From: PMNU01 sp035479875
GTDB taxonomy: Bacteria; Patescibacteriota; Saccharimonadia; Saccharimonadales; UBA4665
Assembly (NCBI GenBank): GCA_035479875.1
Contig: DATIIH010000002.1
Coordinates: 57,798-121,797 of the forward strand
Length of the DNA: 64,000 bases
Reading direction: 5' to 3'
A program made the position numbers and the translations under genes. Position 1 is the first letter of the stretch; each line of letters starts with the position of its first letter. The notes below the pieces were generated by a model. The model did not search any database and had not been told where the DNA came from. It saw only the letters and a program-made list of their open reading frames with translations. Below are positions 16,029 to 23,560 of the stretch, piece by piece.

Positions 16029-16934
16029 ATGAGTGCAGCTAATCTCTGTCCTACCGGCAATACGTGCGCCCTTACAGTCGAGAATGGTCCCGCTTGCGGC
16101 TTTGCAGCCAACCACTTACCACCCCTGCCTCTTGCCGAGGACCTATGCCCGGCTGCACTCCATGGTCAGATCGCCTTCGAAGCAACGAATCCTGATGAGT
16201 ATCATGAGGAGCGTCGCTTGGTGCGGCGCGCATGGGCAAATGTAGAGTACGCGCTCGCCTTGCCACCGGGCAGCGAACAAGCGGCAGATCACTTTGATGA
16301 CGCGCACCTTTTACTCGGTAGAACGTTCGCGTTTCCGGGCGCACACCACGACGCACTTTTTGACGCAGGCTTGCTCGATGCCCACCTTGACCACTTCCGG
16401 GCCAGCCAGGCCGACGAACCATTCGACGAGTCGCAAGAGGATCTCCTTGGCGAAGATCTCGCTCTCCTCGTCGACCAAATAGACGAGCTTAGCGCACACC
16501 CAGACGAACAACGAGGATATCGTGTAAAGCTCGGCGTCAACTTGCTCCTTTTGCGTGCCGGCCTGGACTATTATCCCGGCTCCATGCGCGAAAGTCGTAC
16601 CCGCGATCCCGGCTTTGCTACCCAAGCACATGATGGGTGCGTCATCTTGGGCGGCAGAAAGGTGCCTATTAAATCACGCGGTAACAGCCTTCGCGCAAGC
16701 GAATACGATACATCTGCCGTGCTATTTATCCCATACGGTCGAACTGTCAGGCGCGCCCACGGCGAGGCTCTCGGCAGAAGAGTTGCAGACGATGACTTTG
16801 CCGGCATGTCAGTCCGATTATTGGCAGATGAAGCCCGCGGCGAAAGCCTTGCAGAAGAGGATGCGCGCTGGATGGACAGACTGACAGATATTGTTAGCCA
16901 GCAAGTGGTCGACTTCCGCGCTACGCTAGGCTAA
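16029..16934 (+). CDS. Hypothetical acidic protein, 301 aa
   Basis: Unrecognised. Acidic, helix-rich, with Asp/His-rich middle (EQAADHFDDAHLLLGRTF; AHHDALFDAGLLDAHLDHF) and no membrane segment. Third base G/C-rich. -10 TACTAT (16014-16019) ends 9 nt before the ATG. It converges with the zincin-like gene at 17002-17811. The C-terminal third (RGNSLRASEYDTSAVLFI) looks like a separate beta-containing domain. Confidence 0.6.
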   Translation: MSAANLCPTGNTCALTVENGPACGFAANHLPPLPLAEDLCPAALHGQIAFEATNPDEYHEERRLVRRAWANVEYALALPPGSEQAADHFDDAHLLLGRTFAFPGAHHDALFDAGLLDAHLDHFRASQADEPFDESQEDLLGEDLALLVDQIDELSAHPDEQRGYRVKLGVNLLLLRAGLDYYPGSMRESRTRDPGFATQAHDGCVILGGRKVPIKSRGNSLRASEYDTSAVLFIPYGRTVRRAHGEALGRRVADDDFAGMSVRLLADEARGESLAEEDARWMDRLTDIVSQQVVDFRATLG

Positions 16935-16942
16935 TCCCGCAG

Positions 16943-16968
16943 ATATGCGTCGATGGCTGTCGACGTAT
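16943..16968. terminator. Inverted repeat between convergent genes, possible bidirectional terminator
   Basis: ATGCGTCGA (from 16945) and TCGACGTAT (to 16968) pair with one G-T position around a short loop. No clear T run, so the terminator role is inferred from position only. Confidence 0.4.
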
Positions 16969-17001
16969 CCGTTAGTGTGGCGCGTCCGACGGGCCAAATT
17001 T

Positions 17002-17811
17002 CTAAATCTTGCCCGTACGTATCATGGCATTCATAAGTAGCGCGTTCGGCGTAAACGGCCAGCTCGTATTCCCAACTTCCTGTTTTCGTAGTAAGTCTAA
17101 TAATATTGACTCTTGCGCTTCTAGTGTATCAACGTCGTAAACCCTGTAGATTGTCGCCCCAACATGGTAGGCCCTAAGCTCGGTTGCACCTCCGTAGGTG
17201 AGCGTTCCGTATAACGGGCCATCCTCTAAAATATCGAGTGCGTGAACTTCCTCATGAGCGACAGTTGCACCACACGCCACTGCTCCGCTGTGCAGTAGCC
17301 TATTTCGAATCATGAGCACAGGTCGAGTAGCCCAGTACAGACCATCCGCTTCACTGCCAAAAGTCGCCCTCGTAGTTGCCATTGTCCCCGGCCGAAGTCC
17401 TTTCAGAGAAGGAGCGTTCGCCTCACCCTGAGGCCCATCTTGGAATACAGCCTCGAGTTCTTCGGCCAATTCCAGCCCATATCTAGTTGACGACGCCGCT
17501 TCTTGAGCCGACCACTCACGCACGGGGGGCTCCGCACTCAAAGGAGCCGTAACTGCGTAGGCATTGTCCGCTTGCTCGTCAGTGAGTGGCACAATGGCAA
17601 GATTGTCGGTGCCTCTTTGTCTACGCGGGACTACGAACGTTCCGCCCCTTATGTTGGGAAGAAAAGCGGAACTATTAACACTGCGCAAATCAGAAGCAAT
17701 CCCGCCCAGTCGCGCTGCAACGGCGGGATCACGAAGAACTCCATCGGTGTACTGAACGAACGTATCAAACGACGCAGAAGCGAGTCGCTGCTCCGCAGAA
17801 ACAAATAGCAT
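17002..17811 (-). CDS. Zincin-like protein (HEEVH motif), 269 aa
   Basis: VAHEEVHALDILEDG gives an HExxH zinc site; YGGATELRAYHVGATIY downstream supplies a possible third ligand Glu in a helix, as in gluzincin-type peptidases. No signal peptide or transmembrane helix is visible, so it is cytosolic or exported by another route. Residues 1-150 are unrecognised. Likely a metallopeptidase-type protein; substrate unknown. Its start lies in the same orphan cluster as the ART-like gene. Confidence 0.6.
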   Translation of the reverse strand: MLFVSAEQRLASASFDTFVQYTDGVLRDPAVAARLGGIASDLRSVNSSAFLPNIRGGTFVVPRRQRGTDNLAIVPLTDEQADNAYAVTAPLSAEPPVREWSAQEAASSTRYGLELAEELEAVFQDGPQGEANAPSLKGLRPGTMATTRATFGSEADGLYWATRPVLMIRNRLLHSGAVACGATVAHEEVHALDILEDGPLYGTLTYGGATELRAYHVGATIYRVYDVDTLEAQESILLDLLRKQEVGNTSWPFTPNALLMNAMIRTGKI

Positions 17812-17881
17812 GCATACTCTTTAACATAGAAGAGTACGGTTGTCTATAGCAAAGCCGGCAACCAGGATGCTCGGATTGCTT

Positions 17882-17915
17882 AAAAACAGCACCGCCTTTG
17901 ATGGCAGTGCTGTTT
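17882..17915 (-). terminator. Rho-independent terminator
   Basis: AACAGCAC pairs with GTGCTGTT around an inner GCC/GGC stem; T run follows on the minus strand. Ends the small membrane gene at 17932-18120. Confidence 0.75.
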
Positions 17916-17931
17916 GGCTAGCCGGGAAGTA

Positions 17932-18120
17932 CTACTTCCAGCCAAAAGCCTGGCTCAAAATCCATAGCGTTGCCGCAGCGGAAATGAAGAACAGACCTAG
18001 ACCAACCGGGCTACCCCAGCTGAACCACGACCCCCACGCACGCCAGTGTTTCAGGCTATTCTCGTGGCTGTAGTCGTAGTCCTTTTCGTAGTCCTCCCGA
18101 CTTTTGCTTTGTTTTTGCAT
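17932..18120 (-). CDS. Small tail-anchored-type membrane protein, 62 aa
   Basis: Charged, Lys/Glu/Asp/Tyr-rich N-terminal half (SREDYEKDYDYSHENS) followed by one C-terminal transmembrane helix (PVGLGLFFISAAATLWIL). No function recognised. It has its own terminator and a possible 5' structured region (18183-18251). Confidence 0.6.
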   Translation of the reverse strand: MQKQSKSREDYEKDYDYSHENSLKHWRAWGSWFSWGSPVGLGLFFISAAATLWILSQAFGWK

Positions 18121-18182
18121 AGTTTCCCTTTGTTAGTTGATGAGAGCCTGTCACCCCGCGGGTTCGACGATGCCCTGGCGTG

Positions 18183-18251
18183 GCGCTAGCCTACTCATTC
18201 ATCTTCGGTGGTCCTGGTGTCTGTCCATGTTATTCGCTGAATGAGTAGCGC
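18183..18251. repeat. Long inverted repeat in an intergenic region, possible structured RNA
   Basis: CTACTCATTCA (18191-18201) is the exact reverse complement of TGAATGAGTAG (18238-18248), with outer GCGC/GCG pairing and a 36-nt loop containing a GGTGGTCCTGGTGTCTGTCC stretch. It lies in the 254-base gap between 18120 and 18375. Too long a loop for a terminator. Strand and function unknown. Confidence 0.5.
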
Positions 18252-18374
18252 ATGGCTGCAGAGAGACGACCACTTTAACTGTATTTAAGCATAAAGTAAC
18301 AGATGTGACAACTGGCCAAAATTGGCACAGGGCTTGGCTCAACTGCTTTGTTTTGGCGAATTCACCATATATTT

Positions 18375-18914
18375 CTATGGCGTAAACTCAACGCCAATAT
18401 CAAATGCCTGTACAACAGGAGCACACAGTACACGTAGCTGTTCAACGAATTCTCCAGTAGGAGGTTGGGTTAAGGCGTAATCTTGGCCGTTGTGGTAGAT
18501 TATGTTACTTATTGGGTCGGCAGCTTCTGGATCGATTGGCACGAGGCCAAAAATACGAAAGAGATCGCGTGGCGTACCGCCGCGGTATACATCAATCCGA
18601 GCCTGCCTCGCCGGAACAATAGGCCGGACAACCACAAGCTCGCGATTTACTACCCGAGACATCCTCATCTCGGGACCTGTAGTGCCATCATCAAATTTAT
18701 AGAGCGGCAGATCAGGTTCGTGTGGTGTTAGATATGGACGGCAAGCGGCGACAACTACCCTACCAGCCGCCGGGACAAAAAGAGGATGCTCCCTCAGGAA
18801 ATCCGGGAGGTTAGTTGCCGGGTCTACAAACTGTCTAAGATCAGCTTGCGCTTTGTCAATCTCCGCAGCTTCAACTTCAAATGGGAATCTACTTCTTAGA
18901 TATGGGCCGAACAT
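18375..18914 (-). CDS. Hypothetical protein, 179 aa
   Basis: Unrecognised. Soluble, Pro/Arg/Val-rich, e.g. FLREHPLFVPAAGRVVVAAC and NRELVVVRPIVPARQARIDV; no signal peptide. -10 TATGAT (18928-18923) is 8 nt before the ATG, a leaderless-type start. Part of the orphan gene cluster. Confidence 0.6.
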   Translation of the reverse strand: MFGPYLRSRFPFEVEAAEIDKAQADLRQFVDPATNLPDFLREHPLFVPAAGRVVVAACRPYLTPHEPDLPLYKFDDGTTGPEMRMSRVVNRELVVVRPIVPARQARIDVYRGGTPRDLFRIFGLVPIDPEAADPISNIIYHNGQDYALTQPPTGEFVEQLRVLCAPVVQAFDIGVEFTP

Positions 18915-19000
18915 TGGTCTATATCATACCACTTACTAGTTAACGTGGTCGACCACTCTCGTGTTCAGGCACTAAAGGCACTCATCGACATAGGATAGAA

Positions 19001-19297
19001 TCACATTGTTTTTAGGATATCTCTTAGCCAGCCGCGCCATCTGGGCACTTGTCGAACCTCCGGCATAAAATCAGGCGGCTGATCACCGTACATAAAATCC
19101 CTCAGCTGCCGATTCGCCTGCTCCTCTTGTTCGCAGCGCCTAAAGTATTCATCGACAGTAATTTCACCGTTTACGTACGCCGTGACTGCAGAGCCCACCA
19201 GAGGGATCACCTGTCCCGCAACCTCACCACTAGCGCTATACACAAACCACACTGACGGCATGATAGGCGAACGGGAATCTATTTCGTGCGCACCCAT
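19001..19297 (-). CDS. Hypothetical protein, 98 aa
   Basis: Unrecognised. Mostly hydrophilic, with a hydrophobic stretch VIPLVGSAVTAYVNG and an acidic/charged C-terminal helix (VDEYFRRCEQEEQANRQL). GGAG lies just upstream of the ATG. Confidence 0.5.
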   Translation of the reverse strand: MGAHEIDSRSPIMPSVWFVYSASGEVAGQVIPLVGSAVTAYVNGEITVDEYFRRCEQEEQANRQLRDFMYGDQPPDFMPEVRQVPRWRGWLRDILKTM

Positions 19298-19324
19298 AAA
19301 GGCTCCATACTTTTTGTGGTTACA

Positions 19325-19933
19325 TTAAACAAATGAACCGGTTTTAATCTCGCCAGATCTTTTGTAATTGGCAAAGATGACGCCGCTTGGCGAAGTCTTG
19401 GACTCCATGAGCTCGAATGCCGCCGGTATTGTTCCTTCTGCGAATAGGCGCTTGCCTTTGCCGAGCGTTACTGGAAATGTCTTTAGCCATAGTTCATCGA
19501 CTAGATCATTCTTAAGCAAAGTCTGTATTAGATTGCCGCTGCCATGGACTTGCAGCATTGGGCCGTCTTGCTGTTTTAGCTCTTGTAACTTTGCAGTTAC
19601 ATCGCCTTCAATAAGTACAGATTTTTCCCAGGTCAGTTTTGGCGATGAGCCGGAAACAACATATTTTGTCGCTTTATTGAACGGGGCAGCGACCGGACCG
19701 GCCGGATCCTGCTTAGGCCAATAACCCGCAAAAATATCGTAAGTTTTTCTACCGAGCAGCAGATCAAACGGCATACTCATTTGTTCGCTCATTATATTGC
19801 CAGAAAACTCGTCAAAATAAGGAACAGTCCAACCGCCATACTTAAAGTCGCCCGAAGTGTCTTCATCTGGCCCGCCTGGAGCTTGCATTACACCGTCAAG
19901 ACTAATAAAACTTAATACAACTATTTTTCTCAT
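19325..19933 (-). CDS. Dihydrofolate reductase / RibD C-terminal-family protein (YyaP-like)
   Basis: 202 aa. Starts MRKIVVLSFISLDGVMQAPG, typical of the family, with LLLGRKTYDIFAGYWP, KYVVSGSSP and LQVHGSGNLIQTLLKNDLVD. These proteins bind NADPH in a DHFR-like fold but often have no proven reductase role. Start at ATG 19933; the frame extends to a TTG at 19951. -10-like TACGAT lies 6 nt before it. Confidence 0.88.
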   Translation of the reverse strand: MRKIVVLSFISLDGVMQAPGGPDEDTSGDFKYGGWTVPYFDEFSGNIMSEQMSMPFDLLLGRKTYDIFAGYWPKQDPAGPVAAPFNKATKYVVSGSSPKLTWEKSVLIEGDVTAKLQELKQQDGPMLQVHGSGNLIQTLLKNDLVDELWLKTFPVTLGKGKRLFAEGTIPAAFELMESKTSPSGVIFANYKRSGEIKTGSFV

Positions 19934-20056
19934 AGTTATATCGTAACGCAAACTTCCCGGAAAGATGTTAAAAATCCTATAAACAATTTGCTGATGTACA
20001 AAAGATTGAGGGCAGCGGGCCTAACCCCGAACGATACTCCGGCACGCCCAGACAGC

Positions 20057-20497
20057 CTACCTAATGCCGGTATCTATAGTAATATTGAATTCCTTGGGGC
20101 TATCCGCCACGTCGACCTCGTCATTACCAGATGCAAAGGATCCTACCTGAGGAACAAGCTTCAAAACGTAATGCCCGGGTTTAAGGTGAAAGCTATATTT
20201 GCCCGCATCGTTGGTTTTGGCAGTAGCAACGACATTGCCGCTCGAGTCTAATGCTTCAATGGTGTGATTGGCCACCGGGCTATCACACGGCTGCGCGTCG
20301 CTGCAGGTGGGGGTGGTGGGGCCTTGGGTTACCGTGCCGGTTAGCGTTGTCGACTCGATTTGGCTATTGGCGGTAGATGACGGCTTGGCGGGCTGTTTTT
20401 GAATAAGCACAAGACCCACTACCGCCACAAGAACAACTATTATAATGAGCATCACTACCGCAATGGTGGCAAATCCTTGTTCAACTTTTTTAGTCAT
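20057..20497 (-). CDS. Pilin-like or membrane-anchored protein with beta-sandwich domain
   Basis: 146 aa. N-terminus KKVEQGFATIAVVMLIIIVV: short basic leader, Gly-Phe, then a long hydrophobic helix, like type IV pilin prepilin leaders (processing after the Gly) but the usual Glu at +5 is not present. After a Pro/Ser/Thr-rich linker the C-terminal 70 residues (IEALDSSGNVVATAKTNDAG, then KYSFHLKPGHYVLKLV) form a carboxypeptidase-regulatory-like (Ig-like) domain. Cys pair in CSDAQPC. Surface-exposed; possibly a minor pilin or anchored adhesin. Confidence 0.6.
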   Translation of the reverse strand: MTKKVEQGFATIAVVMLIIIVVLVAVVGLVLIQKQPAKPSSTANSQIESTTLTGTVTQGPTTPTCSDAQPCDSPVANHTIEALDSSGNVVATAKTNDAGKYSFHLKPGHYVLKLVPQVGSFASGNDEVDVADSPKEFNITIDTGIR

Positions 20498-20541
20498 AAG
20501 TTTATTCTACTGCGCTACGCCTAATTTAAGAGGCGAGGGCC

Positions 20542-21015
20542 CTAGCGTTTGCCCTTTCCGGCATATACACCTACCCCGTATGCAACAAACGCTATCATGA
20601 ACTCCATTGCCATGGCCATGGAGTGCTTGTCTATATTAGTGTTGATAAACTCAAGCCCGTTCAGGAATGAGAGCCAAACCCCCACCAGACCTACCGAACT
20701 GGCGATAATCCAAGCCTTGTGCTTAGCGGCAATAGAAAAACCGAGAGTCGCTATCGAACCCAGGACGAGAATTGACGCTACGACAATGTGTACCGTGAGT
20801 GCCGCCCCGCCACCATTCGTAACCGCCCAAGCGTAGCCGTGCAAGCTACGACCGACAAAGGAGCCTGTTGTGCCCGGATGGCTATCGGGCAGTTTGATAA
20901 ATAAGTCGAGTGTCATGCCGACGACAAACTGAACTGCCAGGAACCCGAGCATCAATATGCCGCGCATCTGTAGAGCTTTGTTGGAGATGGCGAAAGAAAT
21001 CGTCTTATTTTTCAT
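20542..21015 (-). CDS. Four-helix membrane protein, 157 aa
   Basis: Four hydrophobic helices (ILMLGFLAVQFVVGMTLDL; ALTVHIVVASILVLGSIATL; AWIIASSVGLVGVWLSFL; MAMAMEFMIAFVAYGVGVYA), with a His in the second helix and a short N-terminal basic segment. The layout recalls small heme-b or DUF-type membrane proteins but no motif is decisive. Confidence 0.65.
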   Translation of the reverse strand: MKNKTISFAISNKALQMRGILMLGFLAVQFVVGMTLDLFIKLPDSHPGTTGSFVGRSLHGYAWAVTNGGGAALTVHIVVASILVLGSIATLGFSIAAKHKAWIIASSVGLVGVWLSFLNGLEFINTNIDKHSMAMAMEFMIAFVAYGVGVYAGKGKR

Positions 21016-21127
21016 CTTACCTTAAGCATAAGTGACGTAACGTGCAGAATCAACTGGAACAAACAAGTTGCAAAACAAAAAACCAAGGAAGTTGCATAGA
21101 GCAGAAAGTGTTGTATCATGTTGATGC

Positions 21128-21337
21128 ATGAAAAGACTACTGGCCGTACTATTTTTTACTACGGGTGCTGCTATCACCATTTATGGTATCTTTTTTATTG
21201 TTGAAGCTTCAATCCGCGCAACTAGGCCAGGCGGCATAGCAGGAGTTGGCATCTTTATGGGGATTATGATAGTTGCTGTAGGTTCACTGCTGCTCCTTTT
21301 CGCCAGAAAGCTATCTGCGCCAGGCTCCTCAAAATAA
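21128..21337 (+). CDS. Small membrane protein, 69 aa
   Basis: Two transmembrane helices (LLAVLFFTTGAAITIYGIFF and GIAGVGIFMGIMIVAVGSLL). Unknown role. Promoter TTGCAT (21092-21097), 16 bp, TATCAT (21114-21119), 8 nt to the ATG. Confidence 0.6.
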   Translation: MKRLLAVLFFTTGAAITIYGIFFIVEASIRATRPGGIAGVGIFMGIMIVAVGSLLLLFARKLSAPGSSK

Positions 21338-21374
21338 AATGACCCCCAAGGGTCTAATGCTCAATATTAGTACA

Positions 21375-21410
21375 CTTGACGCACTTTCATTCCAACACCT
21401 TTTGGGGTGG
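21375..21410. repeat. 36-bp direct repeat copy 1
   Basis: CTTGACGCACTTTCATTCCA begins the copy; it differs from 21835-21870 by one base of 36. It lies in the 3' flank of the 21438-21740 gene. CCAACACC/GGGGTGG could form a weak hairpin. Confidence 0.8.
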
Positions 21411-21437
21411 CTTGATAAGATAGCTAGCTTAAACTAA

Positions 21438-21740
21438 CTATGCGGCCAGCTCATAGCCTATTCTTTTGGCAACTTCATGTACCCAATGATCAAGTCTTTC
21501 GAGTTGATGCCCCATTACTAAACGCTCGTCATCGTCGATTTCTTGCTGCTTTGCTACTTTGTCAAGTAGATCATATATACGCTGCGAATCAGCCTTGTCG
21601 CCCTTGGTGTCTAAGGTTTTGTCAACACGCTCGAAGCCTTTAACAACGGCCGTAACAATACGGTCAAGTTGCTTATTCATCTCTGAAAGCTGTTGATCGA
21701 CCTTGTCGAATCGTTCGTTACTCGTAGGTTCATTGGGCAT
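21438..21740 (-). CDS. Small coiled-coil protein, 100 aa
   Basis: Hydrophilic protein dominated by a heptad-like coiled coil (FDKVDQQLSEMNKQLDRIV; ERVDKTLDTKGDKADSQRI; LLDKVAKQQEIDDDERLV), no membrane segment. Similar small coiled-coil proteins with the NERFDKVDQQL type start occur repeatedly in Saccharibacteria as I recall; function unknown. It is flanked on both sides by the 36-bp repeat. Confidence 0.65.
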   Translation of the reverse strand: MPNEPTSNERFDKVDQQLSEMNKQLDRIVTAVVKGFERVDKTLDTKGDKADSQRIYDLLDKVAKQQEIDDDERLVMGHQLERLDHWVHEVAKRIGYELAA

Positions 21741-21834
21741 GTCTACATCTTACCATTAAACTAATCTCTACCTCGAAATAATTGCTACCGGCTAAACGTG
21801 TTTGAGCTTGAACCAGTTGGTTGCGATTGGTGCG

Positions 21835-21870
21835 CTTGACGCACTTTCATTCCAACACCTTTTGGAGTGG
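21835..21870. repeat. 36-bp direct repeat copy 2
   Basis: Second copy, single substitution at the GGGGTGG/GGAGTGG position. It lies in the 3' flank of the decayed NTF2-like gene, 460 bp from copy 1. Confidence 0.8.
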
Positions 21871-21901
21871 TTAGGCCGTATTGCTACATCTTTTGACGAA
21901 G

Positions 21902-22228
21902 TCAGTCCATTCTAATCTCGACGTGCTGAATTTTACCTTTACAGACAACGACGTATTCTAATCCGGAGGCCTCGACCTTTTGGCCATTTGGCAGCTTACC
22001 CACGAAGTCATAATTAAAAAGTACGATGTTTGGCTTCGTTTCCTCGACTGATTTTACGTCCCAATGCAAAGACGTAAACCTGCCATGGAAGACTCGTTGC
22101 ATGGCCATAATATCCCTGCGCCCTAAATATATACCAGTGGTCTGCGAACTGTAGGTTGTCGTGTCGGCAAAAAGCTTTTCAATGCCCGGAAAGTCACTCT
22201 TGTTAGAAAGGTTAAAGTAGTGCTCGGA
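21902..22228 (-). pseudogene. NTF2/SnoaL-like protein fragment lacking its N-terminus
   Basis: The frame reads EHYFNLSNKSDFPGIEKLFA, then TTGIYLGRRDIMAMQRVFHG, then FTSLHWDVKSVEETKPNIVL and a C-terminal YVVVCKGKIQHVEIRMD. This is a SnoaL/NTF2-fold cone sheet, typical of nuclear-transport-factor-2-like small enzymes. It has no start codon in frame upstream of residue 1 of this fragment: the frame opens after a TGA at about 22242. The only ATG (22108) would give a 68-aa piece lacking the first helices. The 5' part seems lost in a deletion that joined it to a peptidase E gene. Confidence 0.65.
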
Positions 22229-22443
22229 ATAGCCGATACGTCAACTATGTCTACTTGTCCAACGCCGATTTGTTGCAGACGCACGAGTTGGGCTATGGCC
22301 CAGCCCTTGTCGCCCGGTTCGGTATTTAGAGAAGTGGGGATAAAAGCTACCTTGAGTTCGTTAGCCGGTTTGCCTACGAGATCAAGCAAGGTTTTCGTGA
22401 GGGTCGGGTTGCGAAGGCCGCCGGAGGTGAGGAGGAGTTTCAT
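22229..22443 (-). pseudogene. Peptidase E (S51) N-terminal fragment
   Basis: MKLLLTSGGLRNPTLTKTLL then ELKVAFIPTSLNTEPGDKGW and VGQVDIVDVSAIPS match the first ~70 residues of dipeptidase E-type (S51) proteins. After this the frame runs into unrelated sequence (the NTF2-like gene in another frame) and the nucleophile Ser segment is missing. The remaining ORF to 22123 is therefore not functional as a peptidase. Confidence 0.65.
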
Positions 22444-22539
22444 TCTTTAATCATAACCTAGGTACTGACGCTAATGCGTAAAAAACTGGGCGCAATTGGC
22501 GTTAATTATTCTGACGGAAAGATTCTTTACAATAACTAA

Positions 22540-22887
22540 CTATTTGTTCTGTACGAACTCAATTTTGTTGCCGTCTGGATCTAGCACACTAAATTCTATC
22601 GCCCATTCTTCTTCAATGAGCTCTTTATGTATATGTAAGCCTTCTTGTTTTGCCAGTTCGTATTCAGTATTAGCGTCCTCCACGACCAAGAAAAAGGTTT
22701 GCGAGCCGGGTACTTCCCGTTCTTCGGCAGCTTTCTTAATCCCTAGCTTGACTCCGTTATCAAACAAGAAGGAGGCGTATTTATCGCCACTTGTGTACTC
22801 GAGCTTAAGCCCGATTTTATTCGTGTAGTAGTCAACGACCGTAGGTATGTCGTTGGTATAGAAGATGACTGCGTCAAGTTTAGGCAT
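22540..22887 (-). CDS. Glyoxalase/bleomycin-resistance (VOC) family protein
   Basis: 115 aa from ATG 22887. Two beta-alpha-beta modules: DAVIFYTNDIPTVVDYYTNK and TFFLVVEDANTEYELAKQEG, ending FSVLDPDGNKIEFVQNK, as in VOC dioxygenase-fold proteins. Metal ligands cannot be assigned with certainty; the terminal Glu in NKIEF is one candidate. -10 TATAGT (22899-22894) ends 6 nt before the ATG. Confidence 0.88.
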   Translation of the reverse strand: MPKLDAVIFYTNDIPTVVDYYTNKIGLKLEYTSGDKYASFLFDNGVKLGIKKAAEEREVPGSQTFFLVVEDANTEYELAKQEGLHIHKELIEEEWAIEFSVLDPDGNKIEFVQNK

Positions 22888-22954
22888 ATCACCACTATAG
22901 CAAATCATCTGAGCCAACAAATGCTAGGCATTCTTAACGAAGTTAAAATCTCCT

Positions 22955-23395
22955 TTATTGCGCTTGCCCATCTCCACTTGGGTCGAATTCTACCGTCCAC
23001 TCAATACCAAATTTGTCTCTAAACATCCCAAAATATGTACCCCATGGGCTACCGCCAAGAGGCATCTCAATGGCTCCACCTACTGTAAGCCCAGCGAATA
23101 TCTTGTCCGCTTCTGCACGACTTTCCGTAGTAACCGATATTTTAGACCTGTTTTCGTTTTCGTTTACTGGACCCATACTTTCAGGAACATCATTGGCTAT
23201 TAAAGTGTTTCCACCAATCGGCAAAGTAATACGCATGATTTTATTTGCGTCGTTTTCTGGTATCGGAAACTCGGAGCTTTCTAGATCCTTAAAGCGTACA
23301 ATCGTTTTAAACTCGCCACCAAACACAGATTTATAAAAATTGAAGGCTTCTTCGGCATTTCCGTTGAAGTTAATATAAGGGTTGATGGTTGCCAT
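22955..23395 (-). CDS. PhnB/YjdN-like VOC protein
   Basis: 146 aa. Starts MATINPYINFNGNAEEAFNF, then YKSVFGGEFKTIVRFKDL, MRITLPIGGNTLIANDV, and ends WGTYFGMFRDKFGIEWTVEF. These are hallmarks of the 3-demethylubiquinone methyltransferase-like (PhnB) branch of the VOC superfamily, enzymatic role usually unproven. AAGGGG precedes the start. Confidence 0.92.
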   Translation of the reverse strand: MATINPYINFNGNAEEAFNFYKSVFGGEFKTIVRFKDLESSEFPIPENDANKIMRITLPIGGNTLIANDVPESMGPVNENENRSKISVTTESRAEADKIFAGLTVGGAIEMPLGGSPWGTYFGMFRDKFGIEWTVEFDPSGDGQAQ

Positions 23396-23445
23396 TTAGA
23401 TTATTCCCCTTGTTAAGAATTAGTTTCATTTCTATTTTAGCAAAC

Positions 23446-23482
23446 AAAAAATACCTCTATTCGAGGTATTTTCATGTTACAT
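23446..23482 (-). terminator. 37-bp direct repeat copy 1, hairpin terminator
   Basis: ATACCTC/GAGGTAT arms around TATTC form a hairpin with a T-run on the minus strand. The whole 37 bp, through the trailing TTTTCATGTTACAT, is identical to 24469-24505. It follows the 23561-24451 gene. Confidence 0.85.
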
Positions 23483-23560
23483 GGAAATGGCGCAGCATTA
23501 TTACCGAAAGTATAACCACATTACGTGGCTACAATGCCATTATCAGATAGTGGCAGTAGC

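Noticed and set aside
22108..22108. 68-aa NTF2-like ORF as an intact gene
   Set aside because: The homologous reading continues upstream without a start codon into the scar, so the short ORF is a remnant.
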